From positions 358,938-422,937 of the forward strand of contig NZ_JBHSMA010000005.1 in the NCBI RefSeq assembly GCF_042655385.1: a stretch of DNA of 64,000 bases, given 5' to 3'. The position numbers and the translations under genes are program-made. Under the pieces are notes generated by a model. The model was given only the letters and a program-made list of their open reading frames with translations, did no database searches and had not been told where the DNA came from. Source of the DNA: Larkinella bovis (GTDB lineage: Bacteria; Bacteroidota; Bacteroidia; Cytophagales; Spirosomataceae). This document shows, piece after piece, positions 16,630-25,486 of this stretch; position 1 is the first letter of the stretch; each line of letters starts with the position of its first letter.

Positions 16630-17589
16630 TTGGTTTGCTATCTCGCCCGACACCAGATTGATGATAAGGCCTACGATCGCTGCATTGCCCAGTCTCCGCA
16701 GCGGTTGGTCTATGCTTTTTCCTGGTATCTGGATGTGGTTTCGCCGGGGTGGCAGTTGCTGATGGAGGGTGATTATGAACGCGTTATGCCGTTGCCCGTG
16801 CGGTTTCGGTACGGCGTCAAGGCGGTCATTCAGCCGCTTTTCTGTCATCAACTGGGGGTATTTGCCGCCCATGAAATTCCCGATGTTGCGGTTTTGCACC
16901 GGTTTCTCCAGGCTCTTTTTCAACACATTCGGTATATTCCGGCCTATCAGTTTCCGGCGGCCCATTCGCCCGGGCTGGTGGCGGAGGCCGCGCAATTCGT
17001 GCCGATGACAAATCAGGTGCTAAATCTCCAAAAACCGTATGCGGAACTGGCCGCCGGTTATTCGAAAGACCGGAAAGTAAACCTGAGACGGGGTTGGCAA
17101 CGGGCGTGGACGTTTGCGGAGACGGATGATGTGAATCCGCTGATTAATTTGTTTGGCGAATATAATACCGCTGGAATCGGGCGGGTGGCCCCCCAAGCGT
17201 ACGAACTGCTTCGGCGGTTGGTTCGGGTGTTGCAGGAACGGCAGCAGGTGCGGATTCGGGTGGCGCAGCAAAATGGCCGGATCGAAGGGGGCTGTTTACT
17301 GGTCACGGACATCAACCGGGTGATTCACCTGTTCTGTTCGGCGAGTCCCGAAGGCCGGAAAGGCAACGCCCGGACGGTGATTCTCGATAATTTCATCCGG
17401 GAATACGCCGGTCGGCCGATCTGGTTTGATTTTGAGAGTCCCGAGGTGGCAAGTCTGGCGGCTTTCAACCGGAGTTTTGGCGCTGAGCCGGAGCCGTATG
17501 TCCGTCTGGTCAGCAACCGTCTGCCGGGGCCGATCCGGTTCCTGCAGCAGCTGAAAGCGTGGTTTTCACCAACCGGTTTGTCCCGATGA
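16630..17589 (+). CDS. FemAB/GNAT-like acyltransferase-type protein, copy 1
   Basis: The product is about 319 residues and resembles a Bacteroidota family of hypothetical proteins with a FemAB/GNAT-like pattern: SPQRLVYAFSWYLDVVS near the start, then FCHQLGVFAAHE, DRKVNLRRG, and a C-terminal WFDFESPEVASLAAFNRSFGAEPEPY. Function is unproven; transfer of an acyl or aminoacyl group is inferred. The start was set by aligning to the downstream paralogue: TTG 16630 gives the equivalent N-terminus, whereas GTG 16561 lies inside a strong hairpin. Its stop overlaps the ATG of copy 2 (ATGA). Confidence 0.7.
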   Translation: MVCYLARHQIDDKAYDRCIAQSPQRLVYAFSWYLDVVSPGWQLLMEGDYERVMPLPVRFRYGVKAVIQPLFCHQLGVFAAHEIPDVAVLHRFLQALFQHIRYIPAYQFPAAHSPGLVAEAAQFVPMTNQVLNLQKPYAELAAGYSKDRKVNLRRGWQRAWTFAETDDVNPLINLFGEYNTAGIGRVAPQAYELLRRLVRVLQERQQVRIRVAQQNGRIEGGCLLVTDINRVIHLFCSASPEGRKGNARTVILDNFIREYAGRPIWFDFESPEVASLAAFNRSFGAEPEPYVRLVSNRLPGPIRFLQQLKAWFSPTGLSR

Positions 17590-18599
17590 TCATTCGGTAT
17601 CTCGACCGTTCAGCCCTCGACCCGGTGCGCTGGGACGACTGTGTGGCGGTTTCCCCGCAGCGGGTCATCTATGCATTTTCGTGGTACCTCGATGCCTTGA
17701 CAACGGGGCCCCGCAGCCCCTATTGGGGCGGTATCGTCGCCGAAGAACAGGGCCGGTATGTGGCCGTCATGCCCGTGGTTTACCGAAAAAAATACGGGAT
17801 TCGGTATGCCTATCAACCCGATTATTGCCAGCAATTGGGCGTATTCAGCCGGGAAGCCGTGGAGTTGAAAGCGGTTTTTCCCGCTTTTCTGGCGCAGTTG
17901 ACCCGGTTTTTCAACTGGGTGGTGTCGTACCGGTTCAACGAAAAAAACGAAGAGGAGCTTCTTTTTCCGGACGGTTTTTCGGTCGTGAAGCGAATCAACC
18001 ACGTCCTGCCGCTTCAGCAACCTTATGGGAGGCTCTCTCAGCAGTATGCCACCGACCGGAAGACCAACCTCAACCGGGCGCGCAATACGGGCTGGCGGAT
18101 TGAAGAAAGCCCGGACATTCGGGGCTTGATTGACCTGCACCGAACGTATAACGAGGCCAAAGCGGTGGGTGGAATGGCCCTTGACCTGACGATCTACGAC
18201 CGGTTTGCCAATGCCGTTGATCAGTTGCACCAGCGCGGGCTGGCGCGTATCTGGCTGGCCCGAAAACCGGGGTATGACACGCCCGAAGCCGGGGCCTTGT
18301 TCGTGCTGGACCGTAACCGGATCATTTACCTGTTCAACGGCGCGTCGGAAACGGGGCGGAAACAGCAGGCCCGGCTGTGGATGATCAACCGGCTGATCGA
18401 AGAATTTTCCGAAAAACCGGTCGAGTTGGACTTTGAAAGTCCGGCCATCGGCGCGGAATCGGTGACAGCCTACTACCAGAGTTTCGGGGCCGAAAACCGC
18501 CCATATACCGAGATTTCGTACAATCACCTGCCACGGTGGATTACGTACGTACGGACCGGCCTTCGGAAGTTGCAGGCGGTGGCTGGCCGGTTGAGGTAG
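17586..18599 (+). CDS. FemAB/GNAT-like acyltransferase-type protein, copy 2
   Basis: The 337-residue paralogue of the preceding gene shares SPQRVIYAFSWYLDALT, YCQQLGVFSRE, DRKTNLNRARN, the LFNGASETGRKQQA block and ELDFESPAIGAESVTAYYQSFGAENRPY in the same order. The ATG at 17586 overlaps the previous stop by four bases, so the pair is translationally coupled and probably arose by tandem duplication. An upstream frame extension to 17559 lies inside copy 1. Substrate unknown. Confidence 0.78.
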   Translation: MIIRYLDRSALDPVRWDDCVAVSPQRVIYAFSWYLDALTTGPRSPYWGGIVAEEQGRYVAVMPVVYRKKYGIRYAYQPDYCQQLGVFSREAVELKAVFPAFLAQLTRFFNWVVSYRFNEKNEEELLFPDGFSVVKRINHVLPLQQPYGRLSQQYATDRKTNLNRARNTGWRIEESPDIRGLIDLHRTYNEAKAVGGMALDLTIYDRFANAVDQLHQRGLARIWLARKPGYDTPEAGALFVLDRNRIIYLFNGASETGRKQQARLWMINRLIEEFSEKPVELDFESPAIGAESVTAYYQSFGAENRPYTEISYNHLPRWITYVRTGLRKLQAVAGRLR

Positions 18600-18623
18600 G
18601 CAATACGAATGTTAGGGGATGTC

Positions 18624-19427
18624 TTATTGCTTGAAAAACCGCAGTTCGTTGCGCAAACCGGAATGCTTTTTCAGATCCATTTCCATCGAACCCACCCAGA
18701 GTTCGACTTCCACCTTGACCGGAATTTTGTTGGCATCGTCCGACACCCAGATTTTAATGGCATCTTCGCCCTTGAAGAGTTTATTGTCGGGCAAAACCGG
18801 GTTGAGTTTGAGCACGTTGATGGAGCCGAACTTGGTTTTTACGACATCTTTGCCCCGGTAGCGCACCTTCATGTTGTAAACCTGGTCGTCGAAAAAAGCC
18901 GGTACTTCAATGGTTTGTCCCGGGCTAACCCGACTGAAGTCGATGGTCCGGAGGTAATAATAGCCGCTGATCACGTCGTGGACGTTGTCGGGGACTTTGA
19001 AAATATCCTTGTTGGTTTTTTCCTCGGACCGGACCGTATTGGTAAAATGGTTGAAGGTGACGTTTTCCTCCTTGCGGTGTTTGCCCTCTTCGATATGAAG
19101 AAAGAATTTCTGGGGCAGAATCGCCGTCGTATCAATATAGGATCGCCAGGTATTGCGAATCCGGGTCACCAGGTCGAAGGCGCCGACCGTCCGGCCATAG
19201 ATATTGACCCGGTAACACGGCCGTTCATTGACTTTATAGAGCGTCGGAGCCACGTCCACGGTGGCTTCGGCCGCATTGAATATTCCGTAATGCACTTTGT
19301 ATTCCAGGTGTTCGCCGGCTCCAAAACTCGTGTTGGTAACGCGCCGATACGCATTATCCGGTTTTAGTGACACCTGCAACAAGGCCACTAGGGTTAGGAT
19401 GGACAGGATAACAATGACTTTTTTCAT
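18624..19427 (-). CDS. DUF3108 domain protein, exported
   Basis: The 267-residue protein has an N-terminal hydrophobic signal (IVILSILTLVALLQVSL). A beta-rich domain with GEHLEYKVHYGIFNAAEATV, FDLVTRIRNTWRSYIDT and VISGYYYLRTIDFS follows, as in DUF3108 proteins. These are periplasmic or envelope proteins of unknown function. The ATG at 19427 (MKKVIVIL) gives a normal signal peptide; a start five codons earlier is possible. It is last of three same-strand genes. Confidence 0.85.
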   Translation of the reverse strand: MKKVIVILSILTLVALLQVSLKPDNAYRRVTNTSFGAGEHLEYKVHYGIFNAAEATVDVAPTLYKVNERPCYRVNIYGRTVGAFDLVTRIRNTWRSYIDTTAILPQKFFLHIEEGKHRKEENVTFNHFTNTVRSEEKTNKDIFKVPDNVHDVISGYYYLRTIDFSRVSPGQTIEVPAFFDDQVYNMKVRYRGKDVVKTKFGSINVLKLNPVLPDNKLFKGEDAIKIWVSDDANKIPVKVEVELWVGSMEMDLKKHSGLRNELRFFKQ

Positions 19428-19539
19428 AATCGCTTGACCCATGGTCCTGCAAATTTCAGGATTAGAGATAAGTAGTTACAACGACAAACGCCTGAACCGC
19501 CAAAAAAGCTGCTTCAACCGTTTGTCTGATCATTTGTAT

Positions 19540-20583
19540 TTACAACGATGGATACGTCTTTTTCAGATACGCCAGATACTGATTAAAATTGCTGTTAAAT
19601 TTCCCTTCAAATTCCTGCCGGAAGCGGTTTTGCTGCTGCCGGTACGTTTTATACCCCACGAAATACGCGTTATTGGGTAAATTCTGCTGGTTAAATCGAC
19701 GCTTTTTAGTAACCGGTTTCCCCGCCGGGGGCCGCGTTTCCAGCGTATCGACGGTTTCAACGATCTGGTCGATCAACTGCCACTTCGTATCTTCCTTGAC
19801 CCGTTCGGGCGTCGCTGGGTTGTAAGTGGCGTATAAACTATCCAATTTCCGGGTGCCGCGCAATATATGCTCGTCGTATTTTTCCCCGTACTGTTTCGAA
19901 TCCAGATACCCGAGCGCTTCCGGAGAGTTGGCCCCGTATTTCTGGATCAGAAATTTTAGCGCCCCGTATTCTCCTATAAAGTCGGCCAGATTCTCGTTAT
20001 ACTCCAGATTGTCCTTCACAAACAGCGTGCCGTGCGTCAACTCGTGGATGATTAATTCGGCCAGTTGTCCTTCCGAACGTTTCAGCATGGACGACAGGAT
20101 CGGATCTCGGAAAAATCCTAAGGTCGACCAGGCCGATACTTCATTTAAACGCGTATCAAAGCCCTGTTGTTTCAGGGACTCCAGTTCCTCCCGGGCGCGA
20201 TCGTGTTCAAAGAATCCTTTGTAGGCGAAGGTGCCAATCACCGGAAACTTCCATTCCTTCGCTACCAGCCGGTATTTTTCCGACGCAACCACGACCCACA
20301 AAATCGGTTGGCCGTGCTGGTCGTAAAAAGTTGTGTAGTTTTTGGACGGATTAATGCCCAGGGAGTCAACGGAATAACGCTTAATTTCCTGAATAAGTTC
20401 AATTTTTCGTTTCAGCGAATCCGGAAATGACGGGTCGGCCAGCACCTGCTCGACCGGTTTGGTATTCCATAAAATCCGGAGTTGCCCCTTTCCCTGCATC
20501 CAGCCGTAACGGACCAGATCGCGGTACCAGATGCCCAGCACAATACATACGCCCAGAAGTGTCAGCAGGATTTTTTTGATCAT
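19540..20583 (-). CDS. Predicted aminopeptidase (DUF2265/PF10023 type), membrane-anchored
   Basis: The 347-residue protein has one N-terminal membrane segment (ILLTLLGVCIVLGIWY) and then a zinc-protease-like domain. ELIIHELTHGTLFV contains an HEXXH zinc site, and the nearby NENLADFIGEYGA supplies the likely third ligand Glu. YGWMQGKGQLRIL near the N-terminus is typical of this family. The start is ATG 20583; a TTG two codons earlier is weaker. It lies 14 bases after the upstream gene, so they are probably co-transcribed. Confidence 0.83.
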   Translation of the reverse strand: MIKKILLTLLGVCIVLGIWYRDLVRYGWMQGKGQLRILWNTKPVEQVLADPSFPDSLKRKIELIQEIKRYSVDSLGINPSKNYTTFYDQHGQPILWVVVASEKYRLVAKEWKFPVIGTFAYKGFFEHDRAREELESLKQQGFDTRLNEVSAWSTLGFFRDPILSSMLKRSEGQLAELIIHELTHGTLFVKDNLEYNENLADFIGEYGALKFLIQKYGANSPEALGYLDSKQYGEKYDEHILRGTRKLDSLYATYNPATPERVKEDTKWQLIDQIVETVDTLETRPPAGKPVTKKRRFNQQNLPNNAYFVGYKTYRQQQNRFRQEFEGKFNSNFNQYLAYLKKTYPSL

Positions 20584-20597
20584 GAACAAAGCAGACT

Positions 20598-21767
20598 TTA
20601 GTGTGTAAAATTGATATAGACCCCTTCCGAATGCTCAAAATGACCGCTATGGAAGTCATACAGCGGTTCAAACCGGATTGTTACCGACAGCCCCTCGGCA
20701 ATCGGAATGTCTTTCAGGAAACGCACGATCAGCAGTTGACGCTGCGTTTCCTGGTAGGTGCTCTGGTACCGTCTTGAATAACTTTGATACAAATCGCCAC
20801 CCAGTTCGGCCCGGTAGTCGTTGCCGTGCCAGTAGCTGGCCAGGACAGTTACCGGTTTCAGGGTAACGGTCAGGTTCGGGTAAAAAGCGCCCCCGGTATA
20901 GGAACGTTCGGCGTTCTCGGTATACCCCACAACGTACGAATCCAGCCGGACCGAACGGAAAAAACCGGGTCCGGCGTTCTGCCAGGCCAGGCTCAGGCTT
21001 CCGGCTGCGTTCAGGGCCGTTCGGACGGGCAGCGGGCTGTTGATGTTCTGCCCGCCCGCGTGAAAAACCGTGAGCTGGATGGGAACCGACACCGACCAGC
21101 CGGTGTCGATTAGTTTTCCTGCCAGCCTGGTTTCAAACGAAAAACCGCCCCAGAAATGCTCTTGCCGCGTGTAACCGGGTAACGTGTTCCGGAGGTAACT
21201 GACCCAGCCATCGAAGAAAGTGCGTTCGGTCAGGTGGTTGATTTGTAAGCCATTTTCAAGCCGGTTTTGCAGCAGCCGTTCGAACTGGTACAGGGGCTCG
21301 ATCAGGCGGTGACCGACCGATCCTTCCAGCGTTCCGAACAGGTAGTTCCAGTTTTTATGCCGAAATTTTACTGTAAACGTCGGGGCAATCTGGGCAATGC
21401 GCTCCTGCCCAAAATCGTTCCGGAAAAATGCCCCAAGTTCCAGTACCACGTTCGGCGCAGGCTGGTAGGCGACGCGCGGATTAAGCTGGTAACCAAACAG
21501 GGTATACCCATCGGCAATCGGTCCGAAGTACTCGTTATTCTTCACAAAGCCAAGCATCGTCAGGCGAAAACGCAGTTGGTGGGTGCTATCAATGGCGAAC
21601 CGCTGTTCCAGTTTCCGGTTATCGAGCTGGGCGTAATTTATATGCGAAATAAAACACAAATACAATACAACTATGGTAGTTTTTTGAAAATAGTCCGACT
21701 GGTTTTTGGAGAACTGTTTAATATATGTTAGTTTTAGCCCGATTAGTGCGCGAAGGATAAGCTTCAT
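20598..21767 (-). CDS. Putative outer-membrane beta-barrel protein, unknown function
   Basis: The 389-residue protein has an internal signal-like segment (about 29-46, ending SHINYAQ). Many alternating amphipathic strands rich in Tyr, Trp, Phe, Arg and Gly follow, ending in an aromatic tail (VYINFTH) as expected for an outer-membrane barrel. I recognise no named family. The 28 residues before the hydrophobic stretch suggest the true start may be a downstream non-ATG codon. It heads the three-gene cluster 18.6-21.8 kb. Confidence 0.65.
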   Translation of the reverse strand: MKLILRALIGLKLTYIKQFSKNQSDYFQKTTIVVLYLCFISHINYAQLDNRKLEQRFAIDSTHQLRFRLTMLGFVKNNEYFGPIADGYTLFGYQLNPRVAYQPAPNVVLELGAFFRNDFGQERIAQIAPTFTVKFRHKNWNYLFGTLEGSVGHRLIEPLYQFERLLQNRLENGLQINHLTERTFFDGWVSYLRNTLPGYTRQEHFWGGFSFETRLAGKLIDTGWSVSVPIQLTVFHAGGQNINSPLPVRTALNAAGSLSLAWQNAGPGFFRSVRLDSYVVGYTENAERSYTGGAFYPNLTVTLKPVTVLASYWHGNDYRAELGGDLYQSYSRRYQSTYQETQRQLLIVRFLKDIPIAEGLSVTIRFEPLYDFHSGHFEHSEGVYINFTH

Positions 21768-21795
21768 ATATTATTGATTATTTTACAAGTCACCC

Positions 21796-21826
21796 TTGCA
21801 AATCTGGTCGCAAAATGCTAATTTTA
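21796..21826 (+). promoter_or_regulatory. recA promoter
   Basis: TTG (21796-21798), 20 bases, TAATTTTA (21819-21826, one mismatch to TAnnTTTG). It lies 45 bases before the recA ATG. I saw no LexA-type palindrome. Confidence 0.45.
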
Positions 21827-21871
21827 TAAGGTTAAACATACTAAAAATCATTTTTGCGTTAAACACATCAC

Positions 21872-22942
21872 ATGGCACAAGCACCTGCTAGTACGGCTAA
21901 TGACAGCAAACTGAAAGCCCTGCAAACGACCATCGAGAAACTGGACAAAGCCTACGGGAAAGGAACCGTTATGCGCCTGAGCGAAAGCAAGGTAGTGGAT
22001 GTTCCGGTTATTTCAACAGGTTCGCTGGGTCTTGATCTGGCGTTGGGGATCGGGGGTGTTCCACGGGGCCGGATCGTTGAAATCTACGGGCCGGAATCGT
22101 CGGGGAAAACCACGCTGACGATGCACTGCATCGCCGAAGCGCAGAAAAACGGTGGCCTGGCTGCCTTTATCGACGCGGAACACGCTTTCGACCGCACCTA
22201 TGCCGAAAAATTAGGAATCGATACCAAAAACTTATTAATCTCGCAACCCGATAATGGGGAGCAGGCGCTCGAAATCGCCGAGCACCTGATCAGCTCCGGT
22301 GCCATCGATATCATCGTTATTGACTCCGTGGCCGCGCTGGTTCCGAAAGCCGAGCTGGAAGGCGATATGGGCGAAAGCAAAATGGGTCTGCAGGCCCGGT
22401 TGATGTCGCAGGCGTTGCGCAAGCTGACGGGGGTCATCAATAAAACCGGTTGCTGCTGTATTTTTATCAACCAGCTGCGCGAGAAAATCGGCGTCATGTT
22501 TGGTAACCCGGAAACCACAACGGGTGGTAACGCGCTGAAATTCTATTCGTCCGTTCGTCTGGATATTCGCCGGATTGGTCAAATTAAGGAAGGCGACGAG
22601 ATTCAGGGGAACCGGACGAAAGTGAAAGTCGTTAAGAATAAACTGGCTGCTCCGTTTAAAGTCGTCGAGTTCGACATCATGTACGGTCAGGGAATCTCGA
22701 AAGTAGGGGAAGTGCTCGATCTGGCCGTTGAGCTGGAAATCGTGAAAAAATCCGGTTCCTGGTTCTCGTACGAGGGCAACCGCCTTTCCCAGGGTCGGGA
22801 CGCTGTGAAGAACCTGCTGCTTGATAACCCCGAATTGATGGCTGAGCTGGAAGGAAAAATCCGGGCTCAGGTCAATGCTGACGAAGATGCTTTAGTCGAT
22901 CCGATGGGCGGTTCTGAAGACGGCGAAGATACGCTCAATTAA
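21872..22942 (+). CDS. recA: Recombinase RecA
   Basis: The 356-residue protein is a full-length RecA: Walker A GPESSGKT (residues 73-80), DAEHAFD, IIVIDSVAALVPKAELEG, the L2-loop region TGGNALKFYSSVRLDIRR, and an acidic C-terminal tail (EDGEDTLN). It forms filaments on single-stranded DNA for strand exchange. It has its own promoter and a strong terminator, so it is monocistronic. Confidence 0.98.
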   Translation: MAQAPASTANDSKLKALQTTIEKLDKAYGKGTVMRLSESKVVDVPVISTGSLGLDLALGIGGVPRGRIVEIYGPESSGKTTLTMHCIAEAQKNGGLAAFIDAEHAFDRTYAEKLGIDTKNLLISQPDNGEQALEIAEHLISSGAIDIIVIDSVAALVPKAELEGDMGESKMGLQARLMSQALRKLTGVINKTGCCCIFINQLREKIGVMFGNPETTTGGNALKFYSSVRLDIRRIGQIKEGDEIQGNRTKVKVVKNKLAAPFKVVEFDIMYGQGISKVGEVLDLAVELEIVKKSGSWFSYEGNRLSQGRDAVKNLLLDNPELMAELEGKIRAQVNADEDALVDPMGGSEDGEDTLN

Positions 22943-23010
22943 GTTCTTCCGCAGTTGTGTTGCTTTGGAGAAATCGAAGCGGAGTATTTTAATTATTGTT
23001 TGACAAATGA

Positions 23011-23045
23011 AGAGGTGGTTGGCCGTTGCCGACCACCTCTTTTTT
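23011..23045 (+). terminator. Rho-independent terminator of recA
   Basis: The 13-bp stem (AGAGGTGGTTGGC / GCCGACCACCTCT, one G.U) has a 4-base loop and is followed directly by a T-run. It is also close to the end of the convergent phzF-like gene. Confidence 0.9.
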
Positions 23046-23085
23046 ATGTTCTAAACCGTCCTTACGACCCGGCGGACGGGCTCGT

Positions 23086-23904
23086 TTACGCCGGATGTAG
23101 TTCCCGGTCGGGCAGCCGGAGAGTTCCTTCAATCAGCGTTACCGCCTGCCCTGTCAGCCGAACCCGGTCTCCCTCCAGCCGAACCTTCAGAACACCGCCC
23201 CGGGCCGAGGCCTGATACGCCAGGAACTCGGTTTTTCCCAGCCGCTCGGCCCAGAAGGGGGCCAGGCTGCAGTGGGCCGCCCCCGTAACGGGGTCTTCGT
23301 CGATGCCAGCGCCGGGTAGGAAAAACCGGGAGATAAAGTCAAACGGCGAATCGGCCTCGGCCCGACTGGTCACAATCACGGGCGCAAAGCGAGCCAGCGC
23401 CCGAAAATCAGGCCGCAGATTGCGCACGTCGGCTTCCGTCGCCACTTCGATTAAGTAACGATCCTGCAGGGATAGGACCGTCAGTGGTTCGACGCCCAAC
23501 GTCTGAATGAGATCGGCGGGGAGCTCAGCCGGGGTTCCGTAACGGGCCGGAAAGTCCAGCTCAATCCAACCCGCTGGTCCGGGGTAGGCGATCAGTTCAC
23601 CGCTCAGGGTTTGAAACCGGATCGGAGACTGGCTCGGCACACGCCCGGTTTGCCAGAGGATGTTGGCACTGGCCAGTGTGGCATGGCCGCACAACGCAAT
23701 TTCCACGGTAGGCGTAAACCAGCGGAGACGGTACCCCGTCTCGGAGGCCCACAGGAAGGCGGTTTCGGACAGATTGACTTCGGCGGCAATGGCTTGCAGA
23801 TCGGAATCGGTCAGCTGGTGGTTATCGAGAAGACAAATCCCTGCCGGATTGCCGGCAAAGGGTTGGTCGGTAAACGCATCGACCTGATAAAATGGAATGT
23901 TCAT
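23086..23904 (-). CDS. PhzF-family isomerase/epimerase-like protein
   Basis: The 272-residue protein has the PhzF pattern: QVDAFTDQPFAGNPAGICLL at the N-terminus, LSETAFL with the catalytic Glu, CGHATLASA, and a C-terminal GIDEDPVTGAAHCSLAPFW. Family members include the phenazine enzyme PhzF and many uncharacterised isomerases. No other phenazine genes are present, so a phenazine role is unlikely. It is divergent from the MocR-type regulator, which may control it. Confidence 0.92.
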   Translation of the reverse strand: MNIPFYQVDAFTDQPFAGNPAGICLLDNHQLTDSDLQAIAAEVNLSETAFLWASETGYRLRWFTPTVEIALCGHATLASANILWQTGRVPSQSPIRFQTLSGELIAYPGPAGWIELDFPARYGTPAELPADLIQTLGVEPLTVLSLQDRYLIEVATEADVRNLRPDFRALARFAPVIVTSRAEADSPFDFISRFFLPGAGIDEDPVTGAAHCSLAPFWAERLGKTEFLAYQASARGGVLKVRLEGDRVRLTGQAVTLIEGTLRLPDRELHPA

Positions 23905-23999
23905 TACGAAATGAGTTGTTGTTGTGCTGCAAAATTCGGGCGTGAACTGTTACGGAAACAGATTCACTTTTTTAAATTTAGGGCATAACAGATTGAAAA

Positions 24000-25451
24000 A
24001 TGACAACGCCATCCACCCCGGTTTTTCCGGATTTTCTGTACCAGAAAGTTGCTGAGCGATTTGAGCATCTGATAACGACCCGTGTTCTGAAAATCGGCGA
24101 CAAACTTCCCTCCGTACGGGCTTTGAGCGCGGAGCAGGGCATTAGCCTGAGTACCGCTTTTCGGGCCTACAGTGAGTTGGAAATGAGGGGGATGGTGGAG
24201 GCCCGGACCAAATCAGGGTATTACGTCAGTTACCGGCCGCATCTTCAGGCCCCGACGTCCCGTGCGCCGGAACCGATCACCGATCCCGCCCGCATCAGCG
24301 TGGACGGGATGATTGCGCAGGTGTACCAGCAACGCAGCGCCGAAGGGATCACCCAGTTGGCCCTGGCAACGCCGGCGCTGGAATTACTGCCGCAGAGCAA
24401 ACTCAACAAAACCCTTTCCGAAGCTCTGCGGACGCATCCGGCCAGTTGCCTGAATTACGAAGAGGTACAGGGAAACCGGTTGTTGCGGAAACAGATTGCC
24501 CGGTACGCGGTGGCTGGGGATATAGCCGTAACGGAACACGACATTGTGACCACACACGGCTGTGTCGATGCGTTGATGCTTTGTTTACGGGCAGTAACCA
24601 AACCCGGGGATACGGTTGCGATCGACAGTCCGACGTACTTCGGGATTTTTTCAGTTTTGCAGGGATTGAGCCTGAATGCCTTGCAGATTCCCACACACCC
24701 GATTGACGGCCTTGATCTGGCGTACCTGGAAAATGCCCTCGGCACGGTTCGGGTGGCGGCCTGTTTGTTTGTGCCAACGTTCAATAACCCGACCGGGAGC
24801 TGTCTGTCTGATGCCCGAAAACAGCGGTTGGTTGCCCTGCTGGCGGCCCACGAAATTCCATTGGTGGAAGATGATATTTACGGCGAGCTCTATTTTGGAA
24901 AACAGCGCCCCCGCACCTGCAAGAGTTTCGACCAGCAGGGGCTGGTGATGCTCTGCACCTCGGTATCGAAGTCGCTGGCACCCGGTTATCGGATTGGCTG
25001 GTGTATGCCTGGCCGCTTTCTGGCGCAGGTAATCAATCTGAAACGGATGATGGCGGTGGCTTCCACCACCCCGACGCAGGTGGCCGTGGGGCTTTTTTTC
25101 GAGAATGGCCGGTTTGATCTGCACATGCGCAAGCTGCGGAAAGCCCTGCACACGCAATGCCTGCAGTACAGCCAGGCGATTGCGCAGTATTTTCCGCCGG
25201 ACGTGAAGATTACGCGACCGGAGGGCGGTTATGTTTTGTGGCTGGAAATGAATCAGCAAATTAACGCCTACGAGCTGTTCCAAACGGCGCTTCAGCACAA
25301 AATCAGCATCGCACCCGGCCCGATTTTCAGCACGGACGGACGGTTTACGAACTACTTCCGCATGAGTTTCGGAAAACCATTTGACAACCAGATTGCGGAA
25401 GGCCTGAAGAAATTAGGCGCATTAATCCAGCAAAAAGCCCCAGTCCGCTGA
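24000..25451 (+). CDS. MocR-type regulator (GntR HTH fused to aminotransferase)
   Basis: The 483-residue fusion has an N-terminal GntR winged helix (about 10-80: LKIGDKLPSVRALSAEQGISLSTAFRAYSELEMRGMVEARTKSGYYV is the region) and a type I PLP aminotransferase-like domain (about 115-480). The latter includes VPTFNNPTGSCLSDA, VEDDIYGELYF and the PLP-lysine segment TSVSKSLAPGYRIGW. MocR proteins sense PLP or amino-acid derivatives and regulate nearby genes. The divergent phzF-like gene 95 bases away is the obvious candidate target. The stop codon lies within the terminator hairpin. Confidence 0.92.
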   Translation: MTTPSTPVFPDFLYQKVAERFEHLITTRVLKIGDKLPSVRALSAEQGISLSTAFRAYSELEMRGMVEARTKSGYYVSYRPHLQAPTSRAPEPITDPARISVDGMIAQVYQQRSAEGITQLALATPALELLPQSKLNKTLSEALRTHPASCLNYEEVQGNRLLRKQIARYAVAGDIAVTEHDIVTTHGCVDALMLCLRAVTKPGDTVAIDSPTYFGIFSVLQGLSLNALQIPTHPIDGLDLAYLENALGTVRVAACLFVPTFNNPTGSCLSDARKQRLVALLAAHEIPLVEDDIYGELYFGKQRPRTCKSFDQQGLVMLCTSVSKSLAPGYRIGWCMPGRFLAQVINLKRMMAVASTTPTQVAVGLFFENGRFDLHMRKLRKALHTQCLQYSQAIAQYFPPDVKITRPEGGYVLWLEMNQQINAYELFQTALQHKISIAPGPIFSTDGRFTNYFRMSFGKPFDNQIAEGLKKLGALIQQKAPVR

Positions 25452-25465
25452 GACTGGGGCTTTTT
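25432..25465. terminator. Bidirectional terminator between mocR-like gene and gltA
   Basis: Fourteen-base perfect arms (AAAAAGCCCCAGTC / GACTGGGGCTTTTT) enclose a 6-base loop. The A-run and T-run make it work in both directions for these convergent genes. The upstream gene's TGA is in the loop. Confidence 0.93.
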
Positions 25466-25486
25466 GCTGAACCAACGGCCCGTCGT

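Noticed and set aside
18609..19367. A 252-codon plus-strand open frame
   Set aside because: It is the shadow of the DUF3108 gene on the minus strand, with no signal peptide or motif.
23086..23904. Phenazine biosynthesis
   Set aside because: A PhzF-family protein alone is not evidence for the pathway; no other phz gene is present.
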